A stretch of 64,000 nt of DNA, taken from NCBI RefSeq assembly GCF_002777855.1, contig NZ_MEIK01000040.1:124001-188000 (forward strand). Reading direction: 5' to 3'. Shown piece after piece: positions 9,407 through 17,350 of this stretch. The notes beneath the pieces are model-generated. The model worked only from the letters and a program-made list of their open reading frames with translations. It was not told where the DNA came from and made no database searches. The DNA is from Snodgrassella alvi (GTDB lineage Bacteria; Pseudomonadota; Gammaproteobacteria; Burkholderiales; Neisseriaceae). A program made the translations under genes and the position numbers. The first letter of the stretch is position 1, and every line of letters starts with the position of its first letter.

Positions 9407-9747
9407 GATACAAATTCTTGAAAAAACTTTATCATTGTATCGTGAAATCGCAACAGAATACAGAGCTTAGCCCGTGTAAAACCGCGAAATTAAGCACAAT
9501 TAAAAACATGTAGGCCACATCAGCCAGCCTTAAATTATATAAATAACAAATTCTTTAATCTGCTAAAAAACCGATGTTTTACCAATTACCCATTGCAAAT
9601 CAGGACAGACCTACATTATCCTTTTTTCATAGAAAGAGATAGATATTAACTATAAAAATTTGACCGCCTCAATTAAAATAGCTCAATCTGAACTTAACCT
9701 GTGTATCTGCTCAACCAATTAGTCGATACAGCTTTATGGAAACTTAA

Positions 9748-10029
9748 ATGGCAACTGACAAACTAAACAGCAAAGATAAAATGGCATTGAAAGCGCGTGC
9801 ACATCAGCTGCATGCAGTGGTACTGATTGGCCAGAACAGATTAACACAAGAAATCATCACAGAAACCAGCCGCAATCTGGATGCACACGAACTGATTAAA
9901 GTACAAGTGGCAGGGGACGACCGCACTGCACGCGTATCCATTGCCGAAGCTTTGTGCTCTGCAACAGGTGCTGAACTGATACAACATATAGGGAAACAGC
10001 TGGTGTTATATCGCCGCAAAACCGAATAA
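9748..10029 (+). CDS. yhbY: CRM-domain ribosome-associated RNA-binding protein YhbY
   Basis: This 93-residue single CRM-domain protein is thought to bind pre-50S particles. The family pattern is plain: LKARAHQLHAVVLIGQNRLT (containing the GxxG-like loop), LDAHELIKVQV, and the end GAELIQHIGKQLVLYRRK. GGAAA precedes the ATG. The 341 bases between it and rlmE are AT-rich and must hold both divergent promoters, but I could not place either with confidence. Confidence 0.93.
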   Translation: MATDKLNSKDKMALKARAHQLHAVVLIGQNRLTQEIITETSRNLDAHELIKVQVAGDDRTARVSIAEALCSATGAELIQHIGKQLVLYRRKTE

Positions 10030-10032
10030 ACA

Positions 10033-10062
10033 AAAAGCGATTCATTCTATGAATCGCTTAGT
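10033..10062. terminator. Hairpin between convergent yhbY and greA
   Basis: An 11-base stem from AAGCGATTCAT (10035-10045) and its complement ending at 10059 has a three-base loop. The T-tract on the plus strand is weak, while on the minus strand it runs into TTTTTG. It may serve both genes. Confidence 0.65.
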
Positions 10063-10114
10063 TATTTGAGCGGTGGCATTTAACCAGAAGAAAAATCAGC
10101 ACTCAGCAGGCTGA

Positions 10115-10591
10115 TTAAATATAGAAAACCTCTAGAATTTCGTATTCACGCACCCCACCCGGTGCCTGAACTTCAGCCACATCGCCTTCTTCCTTACCAA
10201 TGAGTGCACGTGCTATCGGCGAACCAACAAAAATCTTAGCTTTTTTGATATCGGCTTCATCTTCTCCAACAATCTGGTAACTCACCACTTCCTCAGTTTC
10301 CAGATCCTGCATTTTCACAGTAGCGCCAAATACCACCTTACCATCGGCATTGGTTTCTTTCGGGTCGATAATGTGTGCTAGAGACAATTTGTGCTCAATT
10401 TCTGCAATGCGACCTTCAATAAAACCCTGTTTTTCCTTGGCCGCTTCATATTCTGCATTTTCGGACAAATCCCCATGCGAACGAGCTTCAGCAATCGCTT
10501 CAATTACCGCCGGACGAGCTACGCTCTTCAGTTCTTGTAGTTCCTGTTTCAGCAAATCAGCGCCCAATATGGTCAACGGAATTTTTTGCAT
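10115..10591 (-). CDS. greA: Transcription elongation factor GreA
   Basis: GreA rescues backtracked RNA polymerase by stimulating transcript cleavage in the secondary channel. The 158 residues equal the E. coli length. The N-terminal coiled coil carries the acidic tip in [20 protein letters not shown], followed by the FGATV and C-terminal FKBP-like region with [15 protein letters not shown] chose the second of two adjacent ATG codons because GGAGA then has normal spacing and the start matches the family (MQKIPLT). A terminator-like hairpin lies in the leader between the promoter and this start. Confidence 0.97.
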   Translation of the reverse strand: MQKIPLTILGADLLKQELQELKSVARPAVIEAIAEARSHGDLSENAEYEAAKEKQGFIEGRIAEIEHKLSLAHIIDPKETNADGKVVFGATVKMQDLETEEVVSYQIVGEDEADIKKAKIFVGSPIARALIGKEEGDVAEVQAPGGVREYEILEVFYI

Positions 10592-10647
10592 CATATTTCT
10601 CCAAGATACCACAGCTAAATACACTTGCGGTATTTCGTATTAATAAC

Positions 10648-10679
10648 AAAAAGCAAGCCGCCCGATTCCGGCGGCTTGC
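10648..10679 (-). terminator. Terminator-like hairpin in the greA leader
   Basis: The ten-base GC-rich stem GCAAGCCGCC/GGCGGCTTGC (10653-10662, 10670-10679) has a seven-base loop. On the minus strand it is followed by TTTTTGTT. It lies between the greA promoter and the greA start, so termination here would release an RNA of roughly 55 nt. See the matching finding. Confidence 0.8.
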
Positions 10680-10709
10680 GCTGTTCCATGTATGCTATTT
10701 TAGCAGACC

Positions 10710-10739
10710 AGTATAAAAAATAGCAATGGTTATAACCAA
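10710..10739 (-). promoter_or_regulatory. Likely greA promoter
   Basis: On the minus strand, TTGGTT (10734-10739) and TATACT (10710-10715) are separated by 18 bases. This would start transcription near 10703 and give a leader of about 112 nt before greA. Confidence 0.6.
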
Positions 10740-11303
10740 GGCAGCCTGCACATCATAGTCAGTAAACTCACATTAGTATTTAAACTTAATTTAGTTATTC
10801 CTGACACATATTTAAGCAAAAATTCAACCCAGATAGGCAAAATTCAACTTAATTATCTTTGACTACTACTCTCTAATACTTTTACTCATTTTCTTGCTCT
10901 TTGAATTTGTTGGCTGAAGCGAATCAGTACAATATACAGCTAGTTAAACGAATTGACACATAGGGCAAAATTTACATTTACAGATATGTCCAAAAAGGTT
11001 GAGAAAATAAAAATTTTTATATAGAAATTTGCATTATTCAGTACAAAATCCCAAAAACTCACTACCAGTAATACTCGCTATATTTATTGAATAATTTATC
11101 GTCAATTTGGTTTGAGAGTAAAAAAATATTCATTTATTATAATATTTTATAATTGTTAGGATAATTTCTCTACTATTAACTAATATCGAATAGTACAAAA
11201 TTTTTATTTACGATAAAAATATCAATAATTTATAGCTTAAATATACTATTTATCAACCATATTTAATTTATAAATATCATTTTCAGCTGTGGTTAAACGA
11301 AAT
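10740..11303. other. AT-rich region without genes
   Basis: About 560 bases upstream of greA and beyond the end of ssb are strongly AT-rich, with many TATTT and AATAAT runs and stops in all frames. I see no ORF, tRNA-like fold or repeat in it beyond the greA promoter at its left edge. Confidence 0.7.
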
Positions 11304-11330
11304 GCCTTTTGGATAATTCATCCAAAAGGC
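11304..11330 (-). terminator. Hairpin after ssb
   Basis: A perfect ten-base stem GCCTTTTGGA/TCCAAAAGGC has a seven-base loop and lies 66 bases past the ssb stop. The T-tract on the minus strand is poor (ATTTCG), so it may be an RNA-stabilising end rather than a strong terminator. Confidence 0.5.
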
Positions 11331-11395
11331 AAAATCTTCATAGAATTTAAATTTCAAATTGCTGATTCAGATAAGAGACAACAAAAAAACCAATA

Positions 11396-11926
11396 TTAAA
11401 ATGGGATGTCATCATCAATATCATCTATTGGTGCCGGTGCAGGTGCTGGACGTGGAGCCTGACGACGTGGAGCAGCCGGTGGTGGGCTTGAGGCGGCAGG
11501 TGCAGCATCATAGCCACCCTGACTAAAATTACCACCCTGAGCATAATCAGCTCCGCCGCCCATCTGATCATAGCTGCCACCTGCTGCGCCTGTATCATTG
11601 CGGCTACCCAGCATTTTCATTTCACTTCCGATGATGTCATAAGCCGTTCGTTCGATTCCATCCTTACCACTATATTTACGGCTCTGGATACGGCCTTCGA
11701 TAAATACCTGACTTCCCTTGCGCAGATACTGGCTGGCAATTTCGCCCAGTTTGCCAAACAGCGTGATATTGTGCCATTCAGTTCGGGTCTGGCGCTCGCC
11801 ATTACGGTCACGCCACTGTTCATCAGTAGCAATGGAAAAGTTGGTTACGGCATCGCCACTAGGCATATAACGCGTTTCAGGGTCTCGACCCAAACGGCCA
11901 ACCAGGATGACTTTATTAACAGACAT
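11396..11926 (-). CDS. ssb: Single-stranded DNA-binding protein
   Basis: SSB coats single-stranded DNA in replication, repair and recombination, and recruits partners through its C-terminal tip. The 176-residue protein begins [20 protein letters not shown], continues through the OB-fold ([28 protein letters not shown]), then a Gly/Ala/Pro/Gln-rich linker (about 115-165), and ends with the acidic tip [15 protein letters not shown] precedes the ATG. It lies 80 bases after the lytic transglycosylase gene, with a weak hairpin between them (11950-11969). Confidence 0.97.
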   Translation of the reverse strand: MSVNKVILVGRLGRDPETRYMPSGDAVTNFSIATDEQWRDRNGERQTRTEWHNITLFGKLGEIASQYLRKGSQVFIEGRIQSRKYSGKDGIERTAYDIIGSEMKMLGSRNDTGAAGGSYDQMGGGADYAQGGNFSQGGYDAAPAASSPPPAAPRRQAPRPAPAPAPIDDIDDDIPF

Positions 11927-12006
11927 GGTGGTTTCCTAAAATAAGTGCAGGCTGTCTTGCTAGACAACCCATGTTAAAAGTAAATCTTTGCTATTGCAGA
12001 ATGGGT

Positions 12007-12630
12007 TCACGCCCATTGCCAGTGCCGCTGCCAAGCGCTGATAACCGCATTTGAATAAGTAGTCCGGCCTAAACTACCATTATACCGCGCAAGTGCGCGA
12101 GCCATATTACCATTCTCACGATTGCGATAATATCGCAGAATGGTACAACCATAGCGTAAGTTAGTGCGAATATCGAATAAGTTATGTTCCGGCCGCCCAA
12201 TCTGTCTGACCCAGAATGGCATAACCTGCATTAAACCACGTGCGCCAACACCTGAAATTGCATATTGACGAAAACGGCTTTCTACTTCTATCAGACCGAG
12301 TATTACCTGCGTATCCAGACCGGCGCGCATGGCTTCGTATTGAATATTAGTCAGTAAACGTTTGCGCGCATAATCATCTGGAACATATGGCGTCAGTCGT
12401 GTTGACATCGCGTTTAACCAACGACTGGCCTCTGCCGCAGAAGCAAATATAAGCCGTGGCGGATTAGCATTGCTGACTGCATTCCGCATTACAGAAGCCA
12501 CATCATCAGAAAGCGTTTCCTCGCGTTGTGCACCAGCCATAGCAAGGCGAGGCAGAGTTGCTCCAAATACCACTGCACTGCCTGCTAGAAGCAAATGTCG
12601 ACGCGATATCGACTTACTACTGTGCTGCAT
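12007..12630 (-). CDS. Lytic transglycosylase (SLT domain), secreted with a Tat-like signal
   Basis: This 207-residue protein probably cleaves peptidoglycan glycan strands to 1,6-anhydro-muropeptides. The catalytic core has GLIEVESRF with the likely catalytic Glu at residue 117, then GARGLMQVMPFW and RYGCTILRYY, ending with ARYNGSLGR, all typical of SLT domains. The N-terminus holds SRRHLLLAG (residues 9-17), a twin-arginine pattern before a hydrophobic stretch, and probable cleavage near AMA-GA (about 32). Enzyme class is sure; the Tat route is inferred from the motif. Confidence 0.88.
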   Translation of the reverse strand: MQHSSKSISRRHLLLAGSAVVFGATLPRLAMAGAQREETLSDDVASVMRNAVSNANPPRLIFASAAEASRWLNAMSTRLTPYVPDDYARKRLLTNIQYEAMRAGLDTQVILGLIEVESRFRQYAISGVGARGLMQVMPFWVRQIGRPEHNLFDIRTNLRYGCTILRYYRNRENGNMARALARYNGSLGRTTYSNAVISAWQRHWQWA

Positions 12631-12811
12631 ATGGATAAATTCCGAATCTATACGGTGGACAAACCGTTTTGAAATTTTTGGTATACATTAGGTGTGATAT
12701 TTTAAATCATGTTATTAGGATTAAAGTATTGGTAAGAGAATATAGTTTAACAGATAAGCAAAAGGATTTTTCAATACAACAGAATAAGGGCTGAGAACAG
12801 TCAGACAATGC

Positions 12812-12842
12812 AAAAAAGCCGATGCATAACATTGGCTTTTTT
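12812..12842 (-). terminator. Terminator after the 120-residue hypothetical
   Basis: The stem AAGCCGATG/CATTGGCTT (one G-T pair) is flanked by A and T runs on the two sides. On the minus strand it ends with a run of six T. It lies 20 bases after the stop of the gene at 12862. Confidence 0.85.
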
Positions 12843-12861
12843 AATAAATGATTTCTCTAGT

Positions 12862-13224
12862 TTAATTCAAGGTAATTGGTACAAAAGCTTCTCGTGCCAG
12901 TTCTTCCTGTGCTAAATCAGTGACTACGGTGGAAATTTTTATTCCAAACCAGCTTTTGAATATCTCCAGATTTATGGCTGGCCAGAGATTTTCATCCTCA
13001 CACCAGTCCGCTAGCTCTGCAGCAAAGATATCCTGATAACGCTCTTCTATTTCCACCCATAAGTCATCTATATTTTCACAGGCAGAAGTCAGATAAGCAT
13101 TTGCGTCCTGCTGTAATACTTCAAGTGACAATTCATCCAGATCTATATTCGGCAGATTTTGAAGCCATATCCAAAAAGGATCAAGCGGTACAAGCAAAAA
13201 TACACTGCGGTTAACTTCATACAT
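12862..13224 (-). CDS. Conserved-looking hypothetical protein, acidic
   Basis: This is a 120-residue acidic protein with no signal peptide or clear membrane segment, rich in Leu, Asp, Glu and Trp (WIWLQNLPNIDLDELSLE, then ENIDDLWVEIEERY and WCEDENLWPAINLEIFKSWFG). AGGAA precedes the ATG at good spacing and a good terminator follows, so it is a real transcription unit. I do not recognise the family. It lies between mlaA and the lytic transglycosylase, but nothing in it ties it to the envelope. Confidence 0.75.
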   Translation of the reverse strand: MYEVNRSVFLLVPLDPFWIWLQNLPNIDLDELSLEVLQQDANAYLTSACENIDDLWVEIEERYQDIFAAELADWCEDENLWPAINLEIFKSWFGIKISTVVTDLAQEELAREAFVPITLN

Positions 13225-13296
13225 ATTTGTATTCCTGTTGTGCTACGAGCTGAATTTCAATTAATAACTGGCGTTTTAACAAGATAGTATACAGCT

Positions 13297-14226
13297 TTAG
13301 TGCATATCCCAGTAAGATGAAACAGATGGCACTGCACTTTCTGGTTGAGCTTTATCGGCTGATTCATCTGAAATAGTTTCAGCCTTATCAGCAGCAGTGT
13401 TGTCAGTAGAAACAGCTGCTTTATCGGCTTTCACAACCGGAGCTTTGTCAACCTGTTTTGCAGCTTGCGGCTGAGTATTAGCTGTATCACTGCCAGGAGC
13501 AACCAGAGTATCGATATCATCATCGTCGTCATCGTCATCATCTGGAAACAGTGTTCCGCCTACCTGCTTATTGCGTAGTTTCATATACACATCACGCATA
13601 TAGGTGTAACGATCCAACGCAGCATCATTCAAACTGTCCGTTACATCCAGTAAGCTTTCACGAGTGGCAACACCATTCAATCCGGCCAGACTCCAACGTA
13701 TTGCATCATCCTTAAAAATGGCATTTTCAACAGGAAAGGCGTCTGTAATAGTGCTGCCTATACTATCGCGCACAGTAGAAGGTCCAAATATCGGATAAAC
13801 AAAATAATTACTGTTTTTCCAGCCCCAAGAAGCAAATGTGTCACCAAGAGTATTTTTGTTATTTGGAATTTGGCCTGCGTCAGCAATATCCAGTAATCCA
13901 CCCAAACCAAAAGTAGTATTGATCCCTACTCGAACAAAATCTGTACTGGCTTTCTCAATATCCAGCCGCAGCAAATTACTACCGAAACTAACTACATCTC
14001 GCAGATTATTGAAAAAGTTGTTCACTCCGGTTCGTACCGGAGAAGGTGTAACTTTACGATATCCACGTGCAACAGGTGTCATGATGTATTGATCCAAGTG
14101 ATCATTGATATTAAACATCACCCGGTTATAACCTTCATATGGATCTTTATAGGGCTGATCTTCAGCCCAGCCCGCCTGACACAGAAACAACAACAGTGTG
14201 GTAGCCAGTAATTTTTTTTTAATCAT
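13297..14226 (-). CDS. mlaA: Outer-membrane lipid-asymmetry protein MlaA (VacJ)
   Basis: MlaA removes misplaced phospholipids from the outer leaflet of the outer membrane and hands them to MlaC. The 309-residue protein has the family core: DPYEGYNRVMFNIND, NNFFNNLRDVVSFGSNLL, RVGINTTFGLGGLLD, LGDTFASWGWKNSNYFVYPIFGPSTVRD. The signal sequence has Cys16 but in the context LFLC-Q, which is not a standard lipobox; cleavage at AGWA-ED (after residue 21) is possible instead. The C-terminal 85 residues are low-complexity, with nine Asp in a row (229-237). It overlaps mlaB by ATGA, and is the last gene of the mla operon. Confidence 0.93.
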   Translation of the reverse strand: MIKKKLLATTLLLFLCQAGWAEDQPYKDPYEGYNRVMFNINDHLDQYIMTPVARGYRKVTPSPVRTGVNNFFNNLRDVVSFGSNLLRLDIEKASTDFVRVGINTTFGLGGLLDIADAGQIPNNKNTLGDTFASWGWKNSNYFVYPIFGPSTVRDSIGSTITDAFPVENAIFKDDAIRWSLAGLNGVATRESLLDVTDSLNDAALDRYTYMRDVYMKLRNKQVGGTLFPDDDDDDDDDIDTLVAPGSDTANTQPQAAKQVDKAPVVKADKAAVSTDNTAADKAETISDESADKAQPESAVPSVSSYWDMH

Positions 14227-14507
14227 TGTAACGATTCCTCTACACCGTACAGTGCCATTAGGGTAATCAGCCCTGCCGGCACACCGGCGATGTGCAACAT
14301 AAATTTCTGTCTGTGTGCCAATCTTTTAGCAGCCACAAGTAAAGCTACACAGGCTGAATCGGCTTCGGTCACCCCACTGACATCCACTTTTTCAATCTCA
14401 CCATTGCGGATACAGTCACTGAACTGCTTATAATCGTTCTCTCCTACTGTACTCATGGTAACTTTGTCATGAATCATCAGGGTTTTTCCCTGCACAGTGG
14501 TTTGCAT
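14223..14507 (-). CDS. mlaB: Mla transport system STAS-domain protein MlaB
   Basis: This 94-residue cytoplasmic STAS-domain protein binds MlaF and supports assembly and activity of the MlaFEDB complex. The STAS signature is visible as KVDVSGVTEADSACVALLVAAKR, with the conserved Ser/Thr region. It sits between mlaC and mlaA and overlaps mlaA by four bases, which supports the assignment more than the short sequence alone does. Confidence 0.9.
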   Translation of the reverse strand: MQTTVQGKTLMIHDKVTMSTVGENDYKQFSDCIRNGEIEKVDVSGVTEADSACVALLVAAKRLAHRQKFMLHIAGVPAGLITLMALYGVEESLQ

Positions 14508-14509
14508 AA

Positions 14510-15112
14510 TTATCTACCGTTTTTAGCACGTAACTCAGCTACCAGGCCATCGATACCTTTCTGGCTAATGGTCTGATTAAATTGGTTACGGTAAACAGTA
14601 ACCAAACTGGCACCTTCTACAGCAACATTATAAATTCGGTACATATTGCCAGACTGATACATTGTGTAATCCATACGTACTGGCTTACTGTTAGGAGTGG
14701 TGACATCCACACGTACAATAATTTCACGCCCGTTTTTATTAACAACAGGATTGTTGTATACATTCGCTTTTGCGTTTCTGAATTTGAGCATGGTACCGGA
14801 ATAGGTACGAATCAGTAGTGTTTTAAATTCTTTTGTCAGATCCTGTTGCTGGGCAGGTGTAGCAGTACGCCAAGGTGCTCCAACGGCCAGAGCAGTCATG
14901 CGTTCAAAATCAAAATAAGGAATGGCATAATTTTCCGCCTGACGCCGTACCTGCTCGTCATTTTTACCATTAGCGGCCCCCAGTATATCTAATACTTGAG
15001 TAGCATTCTCCTTTAGCTGGCTTACAGCCTGTTGTGGCGAAGCAATAGCCATGCTGATACTCATGATACAAATGCTTAATGCACCCAAAAATTTAGATTT
15101 GTTTAGTTTCAT
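14510..15112 (-). CDS. mlaC: Periplasmic phospholipid-binding protein MlaC
   Basis: MlaC shuttles phospholipids between MlaA in the outer membrane and MlaFEDB in the inner membrane. The 200-residue protein has a signal peptide (cleavage near AIA-SP, residues 22-25). The mature part holds the family pattern: YFDFERMTALAVGAPWRTATPAQQQDLTKEF, RTYSGTML, then RVDYTMYQ-type strands and the end VEGASLVTVYRNQFNQTI. It is two bases upstream of mlaB and 52 bases downstream of mlaD. Confidence 0.95.
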   Translation of the reverse strand: MKLNKSKFLGALSICIMSISMAIASPQQAVSQLKENATQVLDILGAANGKNDEQVRRQAENYAIPYFDFERMTALAVGAPWRTATPAQQQDLTKEFKTLLIRTYSGTMLKFRNAKANVYNNPVVNKNGREIIVRVDVTTPNSKPVRMDYTMYQSGNMYRIYNVAVEGASLVTVYRNQFNQTISQKGIDGLVAELRAKNGR

Positions 15113-15164
15113 TATAAATAAGCCTTAAAATTAAATTTTATTAGATTTACAACTTCAATTGCTT

Positions 15165-15674
15165 TTATTCACTGGCAGCAGTGCTGTCAGCCGTTTTTTT
15201 GTGATCATCTTTAGCGTTGCCTTCAGCAAAATTGGTCATAAATTTTCCAATAAGCTGTTCCAGAACCAAAGCAGAGCTAGTAATGGTAATGGTATCTCCG
15301 TCGGCCAGATTATCTGGATCTCCACCCTGCTCCAGCCCCACATACTGATCACCGAGTAATCCGGAAGTCAGGATTTGCGCAGAAGTATCTGTACTAAATT
15401 GGTACTGTTTATCAATTTTTAAAGTTACTTTTGCCCAATAGGTTTTTGGATCAAGTACTATTTTGTCTACCCGTCCTACCACTACACCAGCAGCTTTAAC
15501 TGGAGCCTGTGCTTTGAGCCCTCCAATATCACTGAATGATGCAGATAAAGTATAAGTAGGCTGTGAAGAACCGACACCATTTCCACCTGCTACACGAAAA
15601 GATAAAAACAATATTGCCACGATGCCTATTAAGACAAATAGACCAACCAGCATTTCTAGACTGTTTTTTTTCAT
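15165..15674 (-). CDS. mlaD: Phospholipid-binding MCE-domain protein MlaD
   Basis: MlaD forms the hexameric periplasmic ring of the inner-membrane complex. The 169-residue protein has one N-terminal membrane helix (about 8-28) and an MCE domain: YTLSASFSDIGGLKAQAPVKAAGVVVGRVDKI, then the pore-loop region TSGLLGDQYVGLEQGG. The end is Lys/Asp/Ala-rich. It lies between mlaE and mlaC. Confidence 0.95.
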   Translation of the reverse strand: MKKNSLEMLVGLFVLIGIVAILFLSFRVAGGNGVGSSQPTYTLSASFSDIGGLKAQAPVKAAGVVVGRVDKIVLDPKTYWAKVTLKIDKQYQFSTDTSAQILTSGLLGDQYVGLEQGGDPDNLADGDTITITSSALVLEQLIGKFMTNFAEGNAKDDHKKTADSTAASE

Positions 15675-15698
15675 ATCATTATCCTGTTAATCCATATC

Positions 15699-16475
15699 TT
15701 ATTTGGTAAACATCAGTGCGGTCAGCATAAAATCCACTGCCAGAATGGTCAGGGAGCTGGATACCACGGTTCGTGTATTGGCACGCAGAATACCCTCTGA
15801 AGTCGGTTGTGCATAAAAACCCTGATAAACTGCAATCAGTGTGACGATCACACCAAATACCAGAGATTTAATCAGGCCGTTTACCACATCATAATAGAAA
15901 TCCAGATTATTCTGCATCTGCCCCCAAAATACACCGTCATCCATACCAAAATATTTTACGCCGATCAGATAAGCACCATAGACACCGGCCACATTAAAGA
16001 TGGAAGCCAACAAAGGCATGGAGAGCACACCTGCCCAAAACCGTGGTGCCACAACTCTAGCCACTGGATCAATGGCCATAACATTCATGGCTTCCAGCTG
16101 CTCTGTTGTTTTCATTAGCCCGATTTCACTGGTCATGGCACCTCCTGCGCTGCTGGCAAATAGAATGGCTGCCAGTACAGGTCCCAGTTCGCGCAGCATA
16201 GCAGCAGCCACCATATATCCCAATATATCAGCCGATTTAAATTTCGCCAGCTGTGTATAAGCTTGCAATCCCAGCACCATACCGACAAATAGGCCAGATA
16301 CGGCAATGATGATAATGGAAAGTACCCCAGAAAAATACATTTGCCTTATCATCAGTCCCGGCCGGCGTAACACTGTTCCGCTGCGCAACAACGCAGCAAA
16401 CAGAAATAAAGTGGCGCGCCCAAGGTGCTGGACAAAACTGAGGGTTTTTGCACCCAGTTCTTCTATAGCTTTCAT
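15699..16475 (-). CDS. mlaE: Phospholipid ABC transporter permease MlaE
   Basis: This is the inner-membrane permease (258 residues, about five membrane segments) of the Mla complex. Family hallmarks are GLFVGMVLGLQ, LRELGPVLAAILFASSAGGA, the coupling stretch EIGLMKTTEQLEAMNVMAIDPV, and the terminal helix. The GTG at 16478 and the ATG at 16475 are adjacent; I use the ATG because it overlaps the mlaF stop (TGATG), which implies translational coupling. Confidence 0.96.
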   Translation of the reverse strand: MKAIEELGAKTLSFVQHLGRATLFLFAALLRSGTVLRRPGLMIRQMYFSGVLSIIIIAVSGLFVGMVLGLQAYTQLAKFKSADILGYMVAAAMLRELGPVLAAILFASSAGGAMTSEIGLMKTTEQLEAMNVMAIDPVARVVAPRFWAGVLSMPLLASIFNVAGVYGAYLIGVKYFGMDDGVFWGQMQNNLDFYYDVVNGLIKSLVFGVIVTLIAVYQGFYAQPTSEGILRANTRTVVSSSLTILAVDFMLTALMFTK

Positions 16476-17275
16476 CACGCGATGTCTAAATCCTGTTGTA
16501 AGGTAGTGGTTGCCGGATAGCGAAATGCCACCGGCCCGTCAGCCTGACCATGTATAAACTGATTTACCCATGGTGAATCCAGTTCACGCATTTGGTGTGG
16601 TGAACCGGAAAAAATAATTTCCCCATGTGCCAGAAAAACCACATGGCTGGCTATATCCAGTGATTGCTGTATATCGTGTGTCACCATTACACTCGTGGTT
16701 TGCAAAGCTTTGTTTACTTTACTTACCAAGCCTGCTATCACACCCAGCGAAATTGGATCCAGACCGGTAAATGGTTCATCATATAGCAATAAGGCCGGAT
16801 CAAGTGCAATAGTGCGTGCTAGTGCCACTCGGCGGGACATACCGCCGGAAAGTTCGGACGGCATTAATTTTTCTACGCCACGCAAACCTACCGCATTCAG
16901 CTTCATGATTACCAGATCATGAATCATGCTTTCTGGTAAATCAGTGTGTTCGCGCATCGGAAAAGCCACATTATCGAAAACCGACAAATCTGTAAACAGC
17001 GCACCAAACTGAAACAGAACACCCATATTGCGGCGATGATGATACAACTCTTCGCGGCTGAATTTAGCAATATCGCGGCCATTAATCAGCACCTGTCCCT
17101 GCTGCGCGGTAATCTGACCAGTAATCAAGCGTAGCAAGGTGGTCTTACCGCTACCAGAACTGCCCATGATTGCGGTAAAACTTCCTTGCTCCAGCTTAAA
17201 ATTTATGTTTTTAAGAATGGGTCGATCGCCATAGGCAAAAACCACATCCTTCATTTCAATAAACGGCGTAGCCAT
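16475..17275 (-). CDS. mlaF: Phospholipid ABC transporter ATPase MlaF
   Basis: MlaF is the ATPase that drives the Mla complex. It has Walker A GSSGSGKTTLLR, the signature LSGGMSRRVALARTIALDP, Walker B LLLYDEPFTGLDP and the H-loop VTHD. The C-terminus is extended past the H-loop, as usual for MlaF. In-frame ATG codons exist at 17335, 17290 and 17275; the last has GGAAA upstream and matches the family start best, but 17290 is not excluded. It follows pdxA by 75 bases, so the whole lptD-surA-pdxA-mla run may be one transcript. Confidence 0.93.
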   Translation of the reverse strand: MATPFIEMKDVVFAYGDRPILKNINFKLEQGSFTAIMGSSGSGKTTLLRLITGQITAQQGQVLINGRDIAKFSREELYHHRRNMGVLFQFGALFTDLSVFDNVAFPMREHTDLPESMIHDLVIMKLNAVGLRGVEKLMPSELSGGMSRRVALARTIALDPALLLYDEPFTGLDPISLGVIAGLVSKVNKALQTTSVMVTHDIQQSLDIASHVVFLAHGEIIFSGSPHQMRELDSPWVNQFIHGQADGPVAFRYPATTTLQQDLDIA

Positions 17276-17350
17276 ATCAGTATTTTCCATGCCGTACGTT
17301 AATCTGATTTTATGATGTCTGCCCGTATTTATCAATTACGGGTAAGTGCA

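Noticed and set aside
11950-11969. Eight-base hairpin between the lytic transglycosylase and ssb
   Set aside because: It has a G-T pair and no real T-run, so it is too weak to call as a terminator.
12788-12800. GGGCTGAGAAC resembling a TPP-riboswitch core
   Set aside because: Only the CTGAGA box matches. The second conserved box and flanking stems are missing, and no thiamine gene follows on that strand.
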